From positions 1 through 28,945 of the forward strand of contig JAJJLU010000040.1 in NCBI GenBank assembly GCA_023807065.1: a stretch of DNA of 28,945 nucleotides, read 5' to 3'. The position numbers and the translations under genes are program-made. Of this stretch, positions 10,501 to 19,599 are shown piece after piece (position 1 is the stretch's first letter; each line of letters begins with the position of its first letter). The stretch is from Isotricha intestinalis (Eukaryota; Ciliophora; Litostomatea; Vestibuliferida; Isotrichidae). Below the pieces are notes generated by a model. That model searched no databases. It was not told where the DNA came from and worked only from the letters and a program-made list of their open reading frames with translations.

Positions 10501-10909
10501 AATAATAAAAGAGGAATTTGCATCAATTAATCAAATTTCAAAAAATAAAGTACATCATAAAGGATTTATAGTTAAAAAAGGACTATCAAATAATAATATA
10601 AATAATAATAATATATTGAATAACTCAAATAATAATAATAATAATGAAAAAAGAAATGTATTATTTACTTTTAAAGGAGAAGATTTACCTAAGAATACTG
10701 AATCAGTTCAAATTTGTGGTTCTTATGATAAGTGGAATGTAAGACATCCTTTAAAATATGATAAAGCTAGAAATTTATGGTTTGTTAATTTGACTTTAAA
10801 TAGAGGAAAAATATTTTATAAATATATTGTCAATAGTAAATGGGTCGTTAATCCTAGAGAAGAAGTTGATAATGATGGAAACAATGAAAATAATGTTATT
10901 GTCCTTTAA
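7511..10909 (+). CDS. GT5 starch/glycogen synthase fused to a C-terminal CBM48/AMPK-type domain
   Basis: A 1132-aa enzyme expected to extend alpha-1,4-glucan chains from a nucleotide-glucose donor. Residues about 105-600 form a GT5 (bacterial/plant type) catalytic region: WSTVGGLGVMVDEL (118-131), VTNDWYTG, HICHNLEPEYEGRFYP, GRITRQKG with R407 and K412, and PSLFEPGGIVQHE with E493 and E501 of the E-x7-E pair. The glucan-synthase KxGGL lysine is replaced by Thr120. Residues about 605-1045 are an Asn-dominated, low-complexity linker encoded by AAT/AAC repeats. Residues about 1050-1132 form a starch-binding fold like the AMPK-beta glycogen-binding domain (CBM48): VQICGSYDKWN, LWFVNL, YKYIVNSKWVVNP. 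The first ~100 residues are helical and unassigned. No transit or signal peptide is seen, so it is probably cytosolic. It fits ciliates that store amylopectin granules. UDP- versus ADP-glucose use cannot be told from sequence. Confidence 0.92.
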   Translation: MDETNNQMISDIKNPSIPYLSETYPLISSLKQFLESQNPNIHDFENWLNFTQNLLSQNNITFQQFILKISFIKDNDIFSTELFKKIKILSSQNLSLKNLISENNLGPICFVTPELGRWSTVGGLGVMVDELSQGLNSAGQKVMMISPYYDRNRKGETEYLKNDPFNIKYLRNIEVSLDKKYNFGVHMGVGNNGIEYYFIHNYEIFPKPYPEGRVDDNFRRVCLFCKASLQLLCDIRKIPAVIVTNDWYTGLVAAYGKIAFGGIFSGTTFMHICHNLEPEYEGRFYPTREQGTLDYIHQINRDLLVDPWWKQIVINPSRCALIMSDQWGTVSHSYKEDLLRSSPLSGILKQKPQPFSYPNGVFKENRLKQLTDKAGIDHLGAREYIQKKYFGYQQMNPDVPIYAFVGRITRQKGVHLILEVAEELINKTGGQINILVGGMGVHSDPYFRDCENRIRHLRGRYPNCFWANPSEFFVDGPKINIGADFGLMPSLFEPGGIVQHEFFLGRTPVIAFRTGGLKDTVFEFLWDSNKGNGLTFDNYCRNGLMDAMWRSINLFKNKEKYEICRENAFNSVIDVKDVSKAWGREFYRLKGKVFFNVREVLGDEDNENKENINNSNNDKDNKVMTENKNINNINNNNNRENMIKGFSQNNILNPFGGFNQKKNYRNNIFSKEKENNNFNIRVGSNNNLNIEGNKENQNNNIFTQFRSNYYNNYMNKNRNNENNKNNIEQNKNLLQNQNNNKSNLIQNKQNNIVKSKEPEKINSNITNIINPNTNNNNNINLNTNNNNNNINLNKQYNNNNNRNIKFNQNSQLNKNENQQNNNNNNNNYNNLNFNQNNNISEKKPEPKIQNPIPNPIDLINQQAKTTLTQKKPSKNNFNFKPHNDLYYYSPNIKNTSFIPGNTNTINQNNNINNFNQNNNINNLIVINNSNSNFNKTKNALNNIILITDNGILNGNNQINEKSNFYQNNIIQTALNENLNNKINLNNTNKIIEENNNKIIKEEFASINQISKNKVHHKGFIVKKGLSNNNINNNNILNNSNNNNNNEKRNVLFTFKGEDLPKNTESVQICGSYDKWNVRHPLKYDKARNLWFVNLTLNRGKIFYKYIVNSKWVVNPREEVDNDGNNENNVIVL

Positions 10910-11749
10910 TTTTTTTACATTTTTGAAAACCAAATTTTTGTTGGTAAAGAATTATTTTTTTTGAATTATATGTAGTTAAAGTTTTAATGGATTATTTAAT
11001 TTAATAAGTTTTTATTTAATAATGAAATAAATTTATTTAATGAGTTGAATAAATTTTAAAAGAAATCTGATAAAACATTTATTTTTTTTTTATTTAAATT
11101 TTTTTTTTCAAACATTTAATTTAATTATATTTATATTTAATTTTCTTTCCCTTTTTTATATAATTCATCTTCATGATTTGAAAATTATAATACTCTTTAT
11201 TCCCTTTTTTTCGTAAATTATTTTACATTGAACTATTTAGAAAATTTCTTGAATTCTTAAATAAATTTAAAAAGGGTTTATACCCTTTTTATAATAATAT
11301 ATATATTATTTGACAAATTTCATCAAAAAAAGAAAAGATAAATCCAGAAAATTTGAAGCAAGGAAAATTACAGATTCCATTCAAATAAAGGGAAAAACTG
11401 TTTTTATTGATTCGTTATTATTACTATAATTTTAATTTTTTTTTGTGAATTTTATATTCAAATTGTTATAATGTTATCTTAATTATCATATTTCTAGATT
11501 TATTTAAAATTTAATTCCATATTAAATATATTTAAAAATTTAAAGAATAAATAAATTTAATATAATATTCAAATTTGTTTTTAATTTTATATTTAGAAAG
11601 AAAAACCCTTTAAATCTCTAAAAAAGAAAGAAAGTTGTAAAAACAAATTTATTTAATCATTCTCAAATTTACATTTATTATTATTAATTTTGAATAATTT
11701 TTTTATTGAGTATTTGTCTATATTTTTTAAAAATATTTAAAAATAATAA
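10910..11749. other. Intergenic spacer with two hairpins
   Basis: This 840-base spacer lies between the starch synthase stop and the ATG of the 284-aa gene, both on the plus strand. Most of it is A/T runs. Positions 11268-11400 stand out: a GC-containing 10-bp hairpin, an 18-base A/T palindrome (11293-11310), then a stretch with a two-step stem (11351-11386). No ORF of convincing length is present. Confidence 0.45.
11268..11291. repeat. 10-bp hairpin TAAAAAGGGT / ACCCTTTTTA
   Basis: A perfect inverted repeat with arms 11268-11277 and 11282-11291 and a 4-base loop. Three G-C pairs in a row make it the most GC-containing short-loop hairpin seen in the spacers. An 18-base perfect A/T palindrome follows at 11293-11310. 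It is about 360 bases beyond the starch synthase stop and 460 before the next ATG. It could be a terminator-like or RNA element; function is unknown. Confidence 0.5.
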
Positions 11750-12604
11750 ATGTCATATAACGTACCCCGTTGGTTACGTTTATACAATTATTCTAAAAAA
11801 TTAAATATCTCTCGTGAAAAAAAAACAATAGAACAAAATAACAAAAATTTAAAAACGGAAGCTCAAGAATGTACATTTCATCCAAATACTCATTATTCTT
11901 CTTTTTATAAAGAAAAACCTTTAAATACAGAAGAAATAAATAATTCAATTTTAGAAAGATATAATGAATGGAATAAAAAAAAAATGAATAAAATAAAGAG
12001 AATATATATTCAAAAAAGAAACAATCAAGAAAAAATATGTACTTATGCTCCAAATATAAAAAGAGATAATCGTTATTTTATTAATTTAAAAAAAATAACT
12101 GAGGATGTTGTTAATGATCCTGAATCTTATGTTGAATATATTCAAAGAAAAGAAAAATTAAGAAATGAAAAAAAATTAATTGAAAAACAAAGAGCTTTAA
12201 CTCCTGGTAATGGAAATATATATAATGGAAAAAGAACTGTTATTAAAGAATTTAATTTAGAAACAAATAAAATAAAATTTAATAAATGTCTTTCTTATTC
12301 TAATATTATAAAAAATAATTTAAGTGTTAATAATGATAATAAGAAATTTATTATTATTCAAACAAGGAATAATTCAGGAAAGAAAAATTCAAATTCAAAT
12401 ACAAATAATATTTTTTCAAGTTCAACAAGAAATTTTATAAAAAATAATCATATTCCTGTTAATAATATTTATTCAAGGAATAAAAACCTTAATAATCTTA
12501 ATAAATTTATTTCTAAAAATAATGAAGAAGAGAAAATTGTAAATAATGAATTTAAAAAAATTCAAAATAAATTACATAAAGAATTATTCAGTTTTGAATT
12601 ATGA
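11750..12604 (+). CDS. Hypothetical Lys/Asn-rich protein with two C-T-[FY]-x-P-N motifs
   Basis: A 284-aa basic protein of no certain family. It begins with a short aromatic/basic block (RWLRLYNYSKK), followed by two copies of a short motif: ECTFHPN at residues 40-46 and ICTYAPNIK at 96-104. Motifs of this kind, C-T-F-x-P-x-I next to an RLY...REKK helix, recur in many ciliate and other protist proteins of the cytoskeleton and cilia, so a structural role there is a reasonable guess but only that. Residues 120-150 form a charged helix; the C-terminal half is Asn/Ser/Lys-rich and probably disordered, ending in a short helix. The start is chosen at the first ATG, after an A-rich leader; it ends at TGA, which shows that TGA is a stop here. 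Confidence 0.75.
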   Translation: MSYNVPRWLRLYNYSKKLNISREKKTIEQNNKNLKTEAQECTFHPNTHYSSFYKEKPLNTEEINNSILERYNEWNKKKMNKIKRIYIQKRNNQEKICTYAPNIKRDNRYFINLKKITEDVVNDPESYVEYIQRKEKLRNEKKLIEKQRALTPGNGNIYNGKRTVIKEFNLETNKIKFNKCLSYSNIIKNNLSVNNDNKKFIIIQTRNNSGKKNSNSNTNNIFSSSTRNFIKNNHIPVNNIYSRNKNLNNLNKFISKNNEEEKIVNNEFKKIQNKLHKELFSFEL

Positions 12605-13132
12605 TATTTAATTAATTCACTTTGGTAAGTCTTTTTAAATTTATTAGAATCTGTGATTAAAAAAATGAGCCAATAATTAAAAGAATAATAATTTAAAAAT
12701 AAATTGACTTAATATTTTTGTTTTTGTTCTTATTTTTCTATTTATTCAAATTTTTATTGAATTTATTTTTAATAGGTTTTATTCTTCTTTATTAGTTATA
12801 AATTCTTCTTTATCTTTAAAAATGTCATTTTTATGATATTAATATTATATTACTGTTTTTTTATTTCAATTTTATATTTATCAAATAATATTTATTTTTA
12901 ATTTTTGATAACTTTTTTTTATACTTTATTTATAATTAAATTCTAATTTGCTTATTTTCTTGTGAATATTTTTCAAAAATAATTATGACTTTGAATCTAG
13001 ATTTGTTTTATTCATTTTAATTTTTTTATTTTTTTAATTTTAAAGAAAGTTGTTATTTTGAAATCTAAAATTACTTTAAAATTATAAAACCTTTGTTGTA
13101 TATTTATTTATAACTAATCTATTTTTTATTAT
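12605..13132. other. Convergent intergenic spacer
   Basis: 528 bases between the stop codons of two convergent genes, the 284-aa protein (plus) and the RING/TRAF protein (minus). It is T-rich on the plus strand and A/T throughout, and should hold both 3' UTRs. I see no ORF, RNA gene or strong repeat in it. Confidence 0.5.
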
Positions 13133-14068
13133 TTAATTATTTGTATTATTATCATTATTATCATCGTTATTATCGTCGTATCTGTCATTAAATAAATTAA
13201 ACCCACTACTCATATTTTTTACACTTATATCACGAATTAAATGTCTTTCAGAATTTAATCCTTCTTTAACATTTTCTAATTCTTCTTTCATAAGTTTAAT
13301 AGTAATATCTTTTTTATTTGATAAATTTTTCCAATATTCAACTTGATATTCTAAGCATTTATTTATATCATGTGTTTTAAATTCTTTTCTAAACATTATT
13401 TTATTACATTGTTGACATTTTACTTGTGAAAAATCACATTCATTTATATTATGATTCTCTAAATTTTTATTTAAAAGTCTTTGCCCACATAATTTACAAT
13501 TTATTTCTAAATTTCCACAATACTCTTCATATTCTTTTAATTGAAATTTAAAACATTTTCTTTTACAAAATTTACATTTCATTATCACTAAACCACATAA
13601 AAATATATGTTTGAAACATTCATTTTTATTTCCTTTAAAATTACATCCTTCAATTGTACAATAAAATTCTGCGTAATCACAGTTTTTAATGTGATTTAAA
13701 TAATCTTTAAAATATAAAATTTTATCACATCCTTTTTCATTAAAATAACATTTAGTTTTTAATAAATTTAAAACGTTTTTAAAAATTCTATCTAAATGTA
13801 AAAATTTAAAATTTGGACAATTGAAAGGACATTTATTTAATTTTTTTTCACATTCTTCACAAAGAATATTTCCACAATTTGAACATTTAACAGGGTTTAA
13901 TGGGATTTCTGTACAAATAGGACATAAGATTTCTTTTATTATTTCTTGATATTCATTTATAACTAAACTTTGAGAAATATGACTTTCTGTATTTAATGGA
14001 ACATTTATTTTAAAATTATATTCAAAATATTTGGAAATAAGTTCTTGTTCTCTTTCTTTTAGAATCAT
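13133..14068 (-). CDS. RING-type / TRAF-type zinc-finger protein, probable E3 ubiquitin ligase
   Basis: A 311-aa cysteine-rich protein. A RING-like domain spans residues 49-84 with eight cysteines (C49, C52, C62, C65, C70, C73, C80, C84): CPIC, KCSNC, LCEEC, CPFNC. All ligands are Cys, with no His, so it is a C8 variant of the C3HC4 pattern. TRAF-type zinc fingers follow at about 107-240 with repeated C-x4-6-C ... H-x3-5-C spacing (for example CYFNEKGC, CTIEGCNF, CKFCKRKC, CKLCGQRL, CQQCNKIM). Residues 245-285 form a short coiled coil, and the tail is Asn/Asp-rich. A C-terminal MATH domain is absent. RING plus TRAF fingers usually gives ubiquitin ligase activity; the target is unknown. It lies 134 bases upstream of the EF-hand gene on the same strand, close but with no sign of co-transcription. 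Stop is TAA. Confidence 0.82.
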   Translation of the reverse strand: MILKEREQELISKYFEYNFKINVPLNTESHISQSLVINEYQEIIKEILCPICTEIPLNPVKCSNCGNILCEECEKKLNKCPFNCPNFKFLHLDRIFKNVLNLLKTKCYFNEKGCDKILYFKDYLNHIKNCDYAEFYCTIEGCNFKGNKNECFKHIFLCGLVIMKCKFCKRKCFKFQLKEYEEYCGNLEINCKLCGQRLLNKNLENHNINECDFSQVKCQQCNKIMFRKEFKTHDINKCLEYQVEYWKNLSNKKDITIKLMKEELENVKEGLNSERHLIRDISVKNMSSGFNLFNDRYDDNNDDNNDNNTNN

Positions 14069-14202
14069 TTTTTAATTTCTTTATGTAATATATTATTAAT
14101 TAAAATAAATATCATTCAAAATAAATTAAAAAGACAAAAAATATATAATTAAAATATTTTCCTTAAAAAAAATATTAAATAAATCCTTTTAAATAAAAAA
14201 AA

Positions 14203-17200
14203 CTAAACATTTTGATTATAAACTTTATTAGGAATAGGATGAGAATTTTCGGTTTTTGCACTTGCTTCAGCTACTTTAATAAAAGTATCAAAATCAATCA
14301 TTCCACTTTTATCTCTATCTCCACAACTAACAAGCATTTTCCATTGTGTATAACTTAATTTTAAATTACCTAAAACATCTTTTAATATTTTAACCATATT
14401 ATCACTTTGAATAATTAAACCATTTCTTCCATTTCCATAAGAATATATTTTTGCTCTTTCTTTTATTACTTTTTTATTTTTTGCTATTAATTTATATATA
14501 TCACTTATTTCTTTTGAAGTTTCCCAATTTCTTAAAATTTTCATTTGATTTTTATTTGCTTTTAAATCTAAAGTTCCTTCACTTTGAGCAAAAACTTTAT
14601 TCCATTCATTTAAATCTATTACTCCATCTTTTCTAACATCAATAAAATCATAAATATATTTCATTAAATTATAATTTGGAAGTTGTCTTCCTTCTCTTTT
14701 ATACATATCATATATTATTTTTTTAAATGTATCAAAGTCTATTTTACCAATCATTTTTGGATCATTTAATTCAAAAGCTAATCTTGGGTTAGAATAATAT
14801 TTATAAAAATATTGTTTGAATATTTTTAATTGGTTTAAAATATTTTCTTTTGAAATATGTAAATTTTGTTCTTCATTTGATATATAATTATAAAAATCAT
14901 ATAAATTAATTCTTCCATCAACTGTAATTCCACTTTTATTAATAATATCTTCAATTTCAATATTTGTTAATCCTAAATCTAATTTTTTTATTAAATTTCT
15001 AAATTCAAATTGATTTACCATTCCATTCCCACTATCAGATATTGCTTTTTTAAAAAGAGTATTAAAATCATATTTAGAACTTAAAATTAATCTTTTTATT
15101 TTTTCTAATGGATCACTATCAAACGGAGTTTCTAAATTTTTATGTTCTTTTTGTATAAAAGGTGAATTAAATGTCATAAAAGGAAGAGAAGATTGTGGTC
15201 TTGAAGTTAAAATTTTAGAGTTTTTAAATTGGGTTTTACTAAATTTATCATTAAATTCATATTTATTAAAATATACTAAAGTAAACTCACTAAATGAAAT
15301 ATCATTTACTATATTAGGAAATATTTTATGAATGTAATTTAAAATTGTATTTGTTTCATACTTATTTGGAAATAATTGATTAATTCCATTAAAAAATTCA
15401 CTTTTTGAAATATAATTTCTGTCATTTGTTTTATCATTAAATGTTGGCATTGAATTTGAAATAGGTTTAATATTATGAAAATATTTAAATGCATCTTGAC
15501 TTGTTGGAAAATTTTGATTTAAAAATGTTAATATATCATTATGCATTGAACCATAAAAATCATATTGATTATTTCCAAATATTTTGTTTAAAGATTCTTT
15601 TGTTATATATTGATTTCCACCTGATAAATGATTAAAGAATACTTCTGATTGTGGATTTTCCATTTGGAAATTATCAAATAATTTATAATTTTTTTCTAAA
15701 AAGAATCTAAAATCATTTAATGAAATTCCTTTCCCATTATTTTTAAAATCATTAATATTATAATCATGATAAAATTTTTCAATATTATTATCATACTTTT
15801 CATTAATAAAATATCCTAGTTTATCAGTAACTTCTTTAATCCAATTTGGATCTTTATTTAATTTATTTACTCCTCTATTACAATATTCTTTTATAGTTTT
15901 ATAATAATCATCTAATTCTCCTAAATTTATTCTTTCCATTAAATTTCTTATATCAGCAAGAACTAAATTATCATTTCTTGTTAAAGATACTGCATTAATA
16001 AAATGTAAAATTTTATTTTCATTAATTTCATTAGGAGATAAAAATAAAGAATTTAAAGCAAAATGTTTAAAATCTTTTGCGGAAATAATACCATCATGAT
16101 CTCTATCTAAAATAGAATAAACCTCTGTATCACTTAAATTATTATTCTTTCTATACCATTTTACAAATTCGGATAATATTAAATTTTCAATGACAAAATT
16201 ACCTTGATATATTTTTTCATCTGATATATCTTTATCATCGTTAAAAATTCTGAACTTTTTTAAAAACATATTAATTTCTACTTTTTCATTTAAAAATTCA
16301 TCTAAATAATTATAAAAGGATTTTATTTGTTTTTGAGTTAATCTTGTATTTAAAGGTAATTTAGAAATTTGTGAAGAAAATTCTTCTAATCCAATAAAGC
16401 CATCTTGATTTCTGTCTAAATAGAAAAATAATTTCTCTTCAGTCATATTAATTTTTTTAATTGCTATTTTAATTAAATTCCAAATTTTTTTATTTGCAAG
16501 AAAAGATGCTCTTTGCGTTTCTCTATCTTTTTTTTCTCTAATTTGTTTAAAATTATCAAAGTAATGAGGATCTATATATTTTTTAATAATATTTTGCATA
16601 TCTTCAAAAGTAATTATTCCATCATTATCATAGTCAAATTTTCTAACTGTCCCTTCAGTACACATATCTACTTTTGTTCTTAAAAATTCATATAATTTAA
16701 GTAAATCTAAAGTTTTATCTACATTAGAATTATTTGGCATATTATTTAATTTTACAAAAAATAAAAATAAATCATCATTACATTCTTCTTTTAAAAATTT
16801 TCTTAAAGCTTCTACGCAATGTAAAAATACATCATCTATATAATTATCGAAAATTAATCTTGTAAATTTATGATAATCAACAATATCTTTTTTATCCATT
16901 AATCTATTCATTCTTAAAAATCTTAAAATATCTTTTTCTTTCATTTTTCCTTTTGTAACATCTTTAAAAACAATTAAGAATTGATTTAAAGGAATTTTTT
17001 TTGTAATTGTTTTATCAAATTTCTGGAATTTATTAATTAACTCATTAAAAGAAATTAAATTTTGAACATAATAAATAATATTTTTATGAATATTAACAAA
17101 ATCTATATTTTTATATTCATTATCTCTATAAATATTTGTAAAATCAATAATTTGTTGAACAGTTAAATAAGGTTTATTTTCAGTATTCATAACATTAAAT

Positions 17201-19599
17201 AATTCATATAAAAATTCTCTATCAAAATTATCATTTATTTGTTTCATTCTAATATTAAAAATATTCCTTTCTATATGACTATTTAAAACTTCATTTAAAT
17301 TATTAGTAAATAAATCAAAACCTAATTTATAACAAGCATCTTCTATTGTCATTTTTTTACTTTTAATAAAATTATGATATGTAGTTAAAGGGTATGGAAC
17401 TGAATTTAAGGTTTTATTCCATTCTTGTCTATCAATGTAATTATCTTTTTTAAAATCCATAAAGTTAAAAATTTGTCTAATTTCATTTATTGTAAAATTA
17501 TATTTTTCAAGTTGAAAAAGTCTTTCTAATTCATCTTTATAAATTACATTTGCTTTTCTACATATATTATATGATAATAAATGATCAAAATATTTATCTG
17601 TTGTTAATTCCATCATATAAATTTTATTTAATATTGTTTTAATTGCATTTATATTGAAATTATATTGATCTTCATTTACATTTTCTTCATAATTCTTTTT
17701 TGCTATATTATCTTCTTTATTTATTAAATATTTTAAATAACCATTTTTATCAAAAAAATTATTTCCTTCTGAAATCACATCAAATGTTGCTTTTAAAGTT
17801 TTTGAATTTATTCCTGAATCTTTACATAAATTTTCAAACTCAGGATAATAAATTATATCATAATCACTGAATAAATAATTTATTCCTCCTTTTGATTCTA
17901 AATAATTTTGTAAAATATTTAATGCATTATCAATGTCTTTTTGACTTATTATACCTCCTTTTTTATTAAAATCTGCTTGAGAAATTTGAATAAGTAAATC
18001 TCTTAAATTAAAAGCGTTTGGATTTTTAATCCCAAAAAATTTAAGAATTTTTAAACATTGAATTTTACTTAAAGAAATCATATAACTTTGTAACATATTC
18101 ATTAATTCTAAGTAAGAAATTGTTTTATTGGTATTTTTATTTAAATAACTAGAAATTCTTTTAATTTTCAAAATATCATCTTTAACTTCATTTTCATTCG
18201 CAATAATATAATTATTATAATTATTAACATCACTTAAAGCTTTTCTTCCTAAATTTCCACTTTTACTAGAATAAGCATAAGCACTTTGTGCTCTCTTATT
18301 ATTTTTCTTAATAGTATCTTTATATTTATCAATAGGAAAATTTTTATATTCTTCATCAACAATTCTTTTAATATCATCACATAAAGCATTAATTAAATTA
18401 TTATAATGAACCATAATTATTGAAGGATCATAATTTAAATATAAATCTGTTATTTTCTCAATCAATTCTATTCTTAAATTATGATGAACATTACATTTAT
18501 AAAAAGCATTAATAAAATCATATTTAGGAATTAAACCATCACCATGTAAATCAACACTTTTAATATCTCTTAATAATAAACTTTTATTATTTAAAATACC
18601 TTCAAGAATATCTTGTGAAATTTGCAAATTACCTAAATTTTGTTTAGGATATTTCCTATAAAATCTTTGATCAACATAATATTCTTTTTTATTTTTTGGT
18701 TTTTCAATAAATAAATCATCTCTAGGTTCATCATATATTTTTTTAACATCAATATTCATATTATTTTGTAACCAAGTATCAGCAGAAGGAGTAATTTTTG
18801 TAATCACAGCACTTTTAGGTCTTATACTTCTCATTTGATTATCTATATTATTAATATTTCTAATTCTTGTACCATCTGAATCTTTAGTTTCCATATATAA
18901 TTGAATATTTTTTTTAGTGTGATATAATTCATTTGTTTTTAAAGATGTATTATTATATAAATTTAAATCAAATCTCATTCCAAAAACATTTCCTTTCTGA
19001 ATTAAAGTTCCTAAATTTTGCATATATTTACCTTTGAAAACTCCTCTTCTTATTTCATCCCCAATGTTTTTAATAATAGCAGTAATAATATTTACATATT
19101 CTTCTTTAGAAATATTAACACCATAAGATAAAATTGCATAATTAACTTTAACAATAGAAATATTATTATTTATTTTCTGAGTATAATACATTAAACCACT
19201 TTTATCATTATACATTCCAGGTTTTAAATAATCTACAAATTCTTTTGAAACTAAAAAAACTGGTCTTCTTCTTTTAATATCTCTTTCAAATTGATTAGTA
19301 GTTCCTTCTAAACTATATTCAATACTTGAAAAAGTAAAAGTTCCAAAACCTTTAATATTTGTTCCTTTTCCCATTTGATAATTTTCTATAATAAAATTTG
19401 AGAGAGTTGACCAAACTCTTTCTATTAAATCTTCTGGATAATTTTTTAATATATCTACGAAAGATATTCCACCCCATTTATTAAAGGAATTTAAACCTGT
19501 TTTATTTATACTATTAGTTAAACGAGCTGTTTGAGACATATTATAATGTGGTGAAGGTACTGAAGATAAGGGACGATTGAAGTTTTGAGAGTGATACAT
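14203..19599 (-). CDS. Giant protein with CCDC81-type HU domains and multiple EF-hands
   Basis: A 1798-aa protein, the largest gene here. Residues about 45-125 (with GFGTFTF and RRPVFLVSKEFVDYL) and about 147-215 (NLGTLIQKGNVFGMRF) match the pair of HU-like domains of eukaryotic CCDC81, a centrosome/basal-body-linked family related to bacterial HU. The rest is a long series of EF-hand units. Canonical calcium loops include DYDNDGIITFED (about 988), DRNQDGFIGLEE (about 1060), DRDHDGIISAKD (about 1164), DVRKDGVIDLNE (about 1653) and DRDKSGMIDFDT (about 1759). Weaker ones lie near 347 (DLHGDGLIPKYD), 541, 713 (DFKKDNYIDRQE) and 1521. Many intervening helices look like degenerate EF-hands. No membrane segment or enzyme domain is seen. 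A calcium-responsive scaffold at basal bodies or cortex is a likely role (inference). Stop is TAG; the start is the first ATG, 289 bases from the divergent next gene. Confidence 0.85.
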   Translation of the reverse strand: MYHSQNFNRPLSSVPSPHYNMSQTARLTNSINKTGLNSFNKWGGISFVDILKNYPEDLIERVWSTLSNFIIENYQMGKGTNIKGFGTFTFSSIEYSLEGTTNQFERDIKRRRPVFLVSKEFVDYLKPGMYNDKSGLMYYTQKINNNISIVKVNYAILSYGVNISKEEYVNIITAIIKNIGDEIRRGVFKGKYMQNLGTLIQKGNVFGMRFDLNLYNNTSLKTNELYHTKKNIQLYMETKDSDGTRIRNINNIDNQMRSIRPKSAVITKITPSADTWLQNNMNIDVKKIYDEPRDDLFIEKPKNKKEYYVDQRFYRKYPKQNLGNLQISQDILEGILNNKSLLLRDIKSVDLHGDGLIPKYDFINAFYKCNVHHNLRIELIEKITDLYLNYDPSIIMVHYNNLINALCDDIKRIVDEEYKNFPIDKYKDTIKKNNKRAQSAYAYSSKSGNLGRKALSDVNNYNNYIIANENEVKDDILKIKRISSYLNKNTNKTISYLELMNMLQSYMISLSKIQCLKILKFFGIKNPNAFNLRDLLIQISQADFNKKGGIISQKDIDNALNILQNYLESKGGINYLFSDYDIIYYPEFENLCKDSGINSKTLKATFDVISEGNNFFDKNGYLKYLINKEDNIAKKNYEENVNEDQYNFNINAIKTILNKIYMMELTTDKYFDHLLSYNICRKANVIYKDELERLFQLEKYNFTINEIRQIFNFMDFKKDNYIDRQEWNKTLNSVPYPLTTYHNFIKSKKMTIEDACYKLGFDLFTNNLNEVLNSHIERNIFNIRMKQINDNFDREFLYELFNVMNTENKPYLTVQQIIDFTNIYRDNEYKNIDFVNIHKNIIYYVQNLISFNELINKFQKFDKTITKKIPLNQFLIVFKDVTKGKMKEKDILRFLRMNRLMDKKDIVDYHKFTRLIFDNYIDDVFLHCVEALRKFLKEECNDDLFLFFVKLNNMPNNSNVDKTLDLLKLYEFLRTKVDMCTEGTVRKFDYDNDGIITFEDMQNIIKKYIDPHYFDNFKQIREKKDRETQRASFLANKKIWNLIKIAIKKINMTEEKLFFYLDRNQDGFIGLEEFSSQISKLPLNTRLTQKQIKSFYNYLDEFLNEKVEINMFLKKFRIFNDDKDISDEKIYQGNFVIENLILSEFVKWYRKNNNLSDTEVYSILDRDHDGIISAKDFKHFALNSLFLSPNEINENKILHFINAVSLTRNDNLVLADIRNLMERINLGELDDYYKTIKEYCNRGVNKLNKDPNWIKEVTDKLGYFINEKYDNNIEKFYHDYNINDFKNNGKGISLNDFRFFLEKNYKLFDNFQMENPQSEVFFNHLSGGNQYITKESLNKIFGNNQYDFYGSMHNDILTFLNQNFPTSQDAFKYFHNIKPISNSMPTFNDKTNDRNYISKSEFFNGINQLFPNKYETNTILNYIHKIFPNIVNDISFSEFTLVYFNKYEFNDKFSKTQFKNSKILTSRPQSSLPFMTFNSPFIQKEHKNLETPFDSDPLEKIKRLILSSKYDFNTLFKKAISDSGNGMVNQFEFRNLIKKLDLGLTNIEIEDIINKSGITVDGRINLYDFYNYISNEEQNLHISKENILNQLKIFKQYFYKYYSNPRLAFELNDPKMIGKIDFDTFKKIIYDMYKREGRQLPNYNLMKYIYDFIDVRKDGVIDLNEWNKVFAQSEGTLDLKANKNQMKILRNWETSKEISDIYKLIAKNKKVIKERAKIYSYGNGRNGLIIQSDNMVKILKDVLGNLKLSYTQWKMLVSCGDRDKSGMIDFDTFIKVAEASAKTENSHPIPNKVYNQNV

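Noticed and set aside
9340..10650. AAT/AAC microsatellite-like DNA in the starch synthase as a separate repeat element
   Set aside because: It keeps the reading frame and encodes the Asn-rich linker, so it is part of the gene.
11793..12053. 86-codon frame antisense to the 284-aa gene
   Set aside because: It is Phe/Tyr/Leu-rich, typical of the antisense of Lys/Asn/Glu-rich coding sequence.
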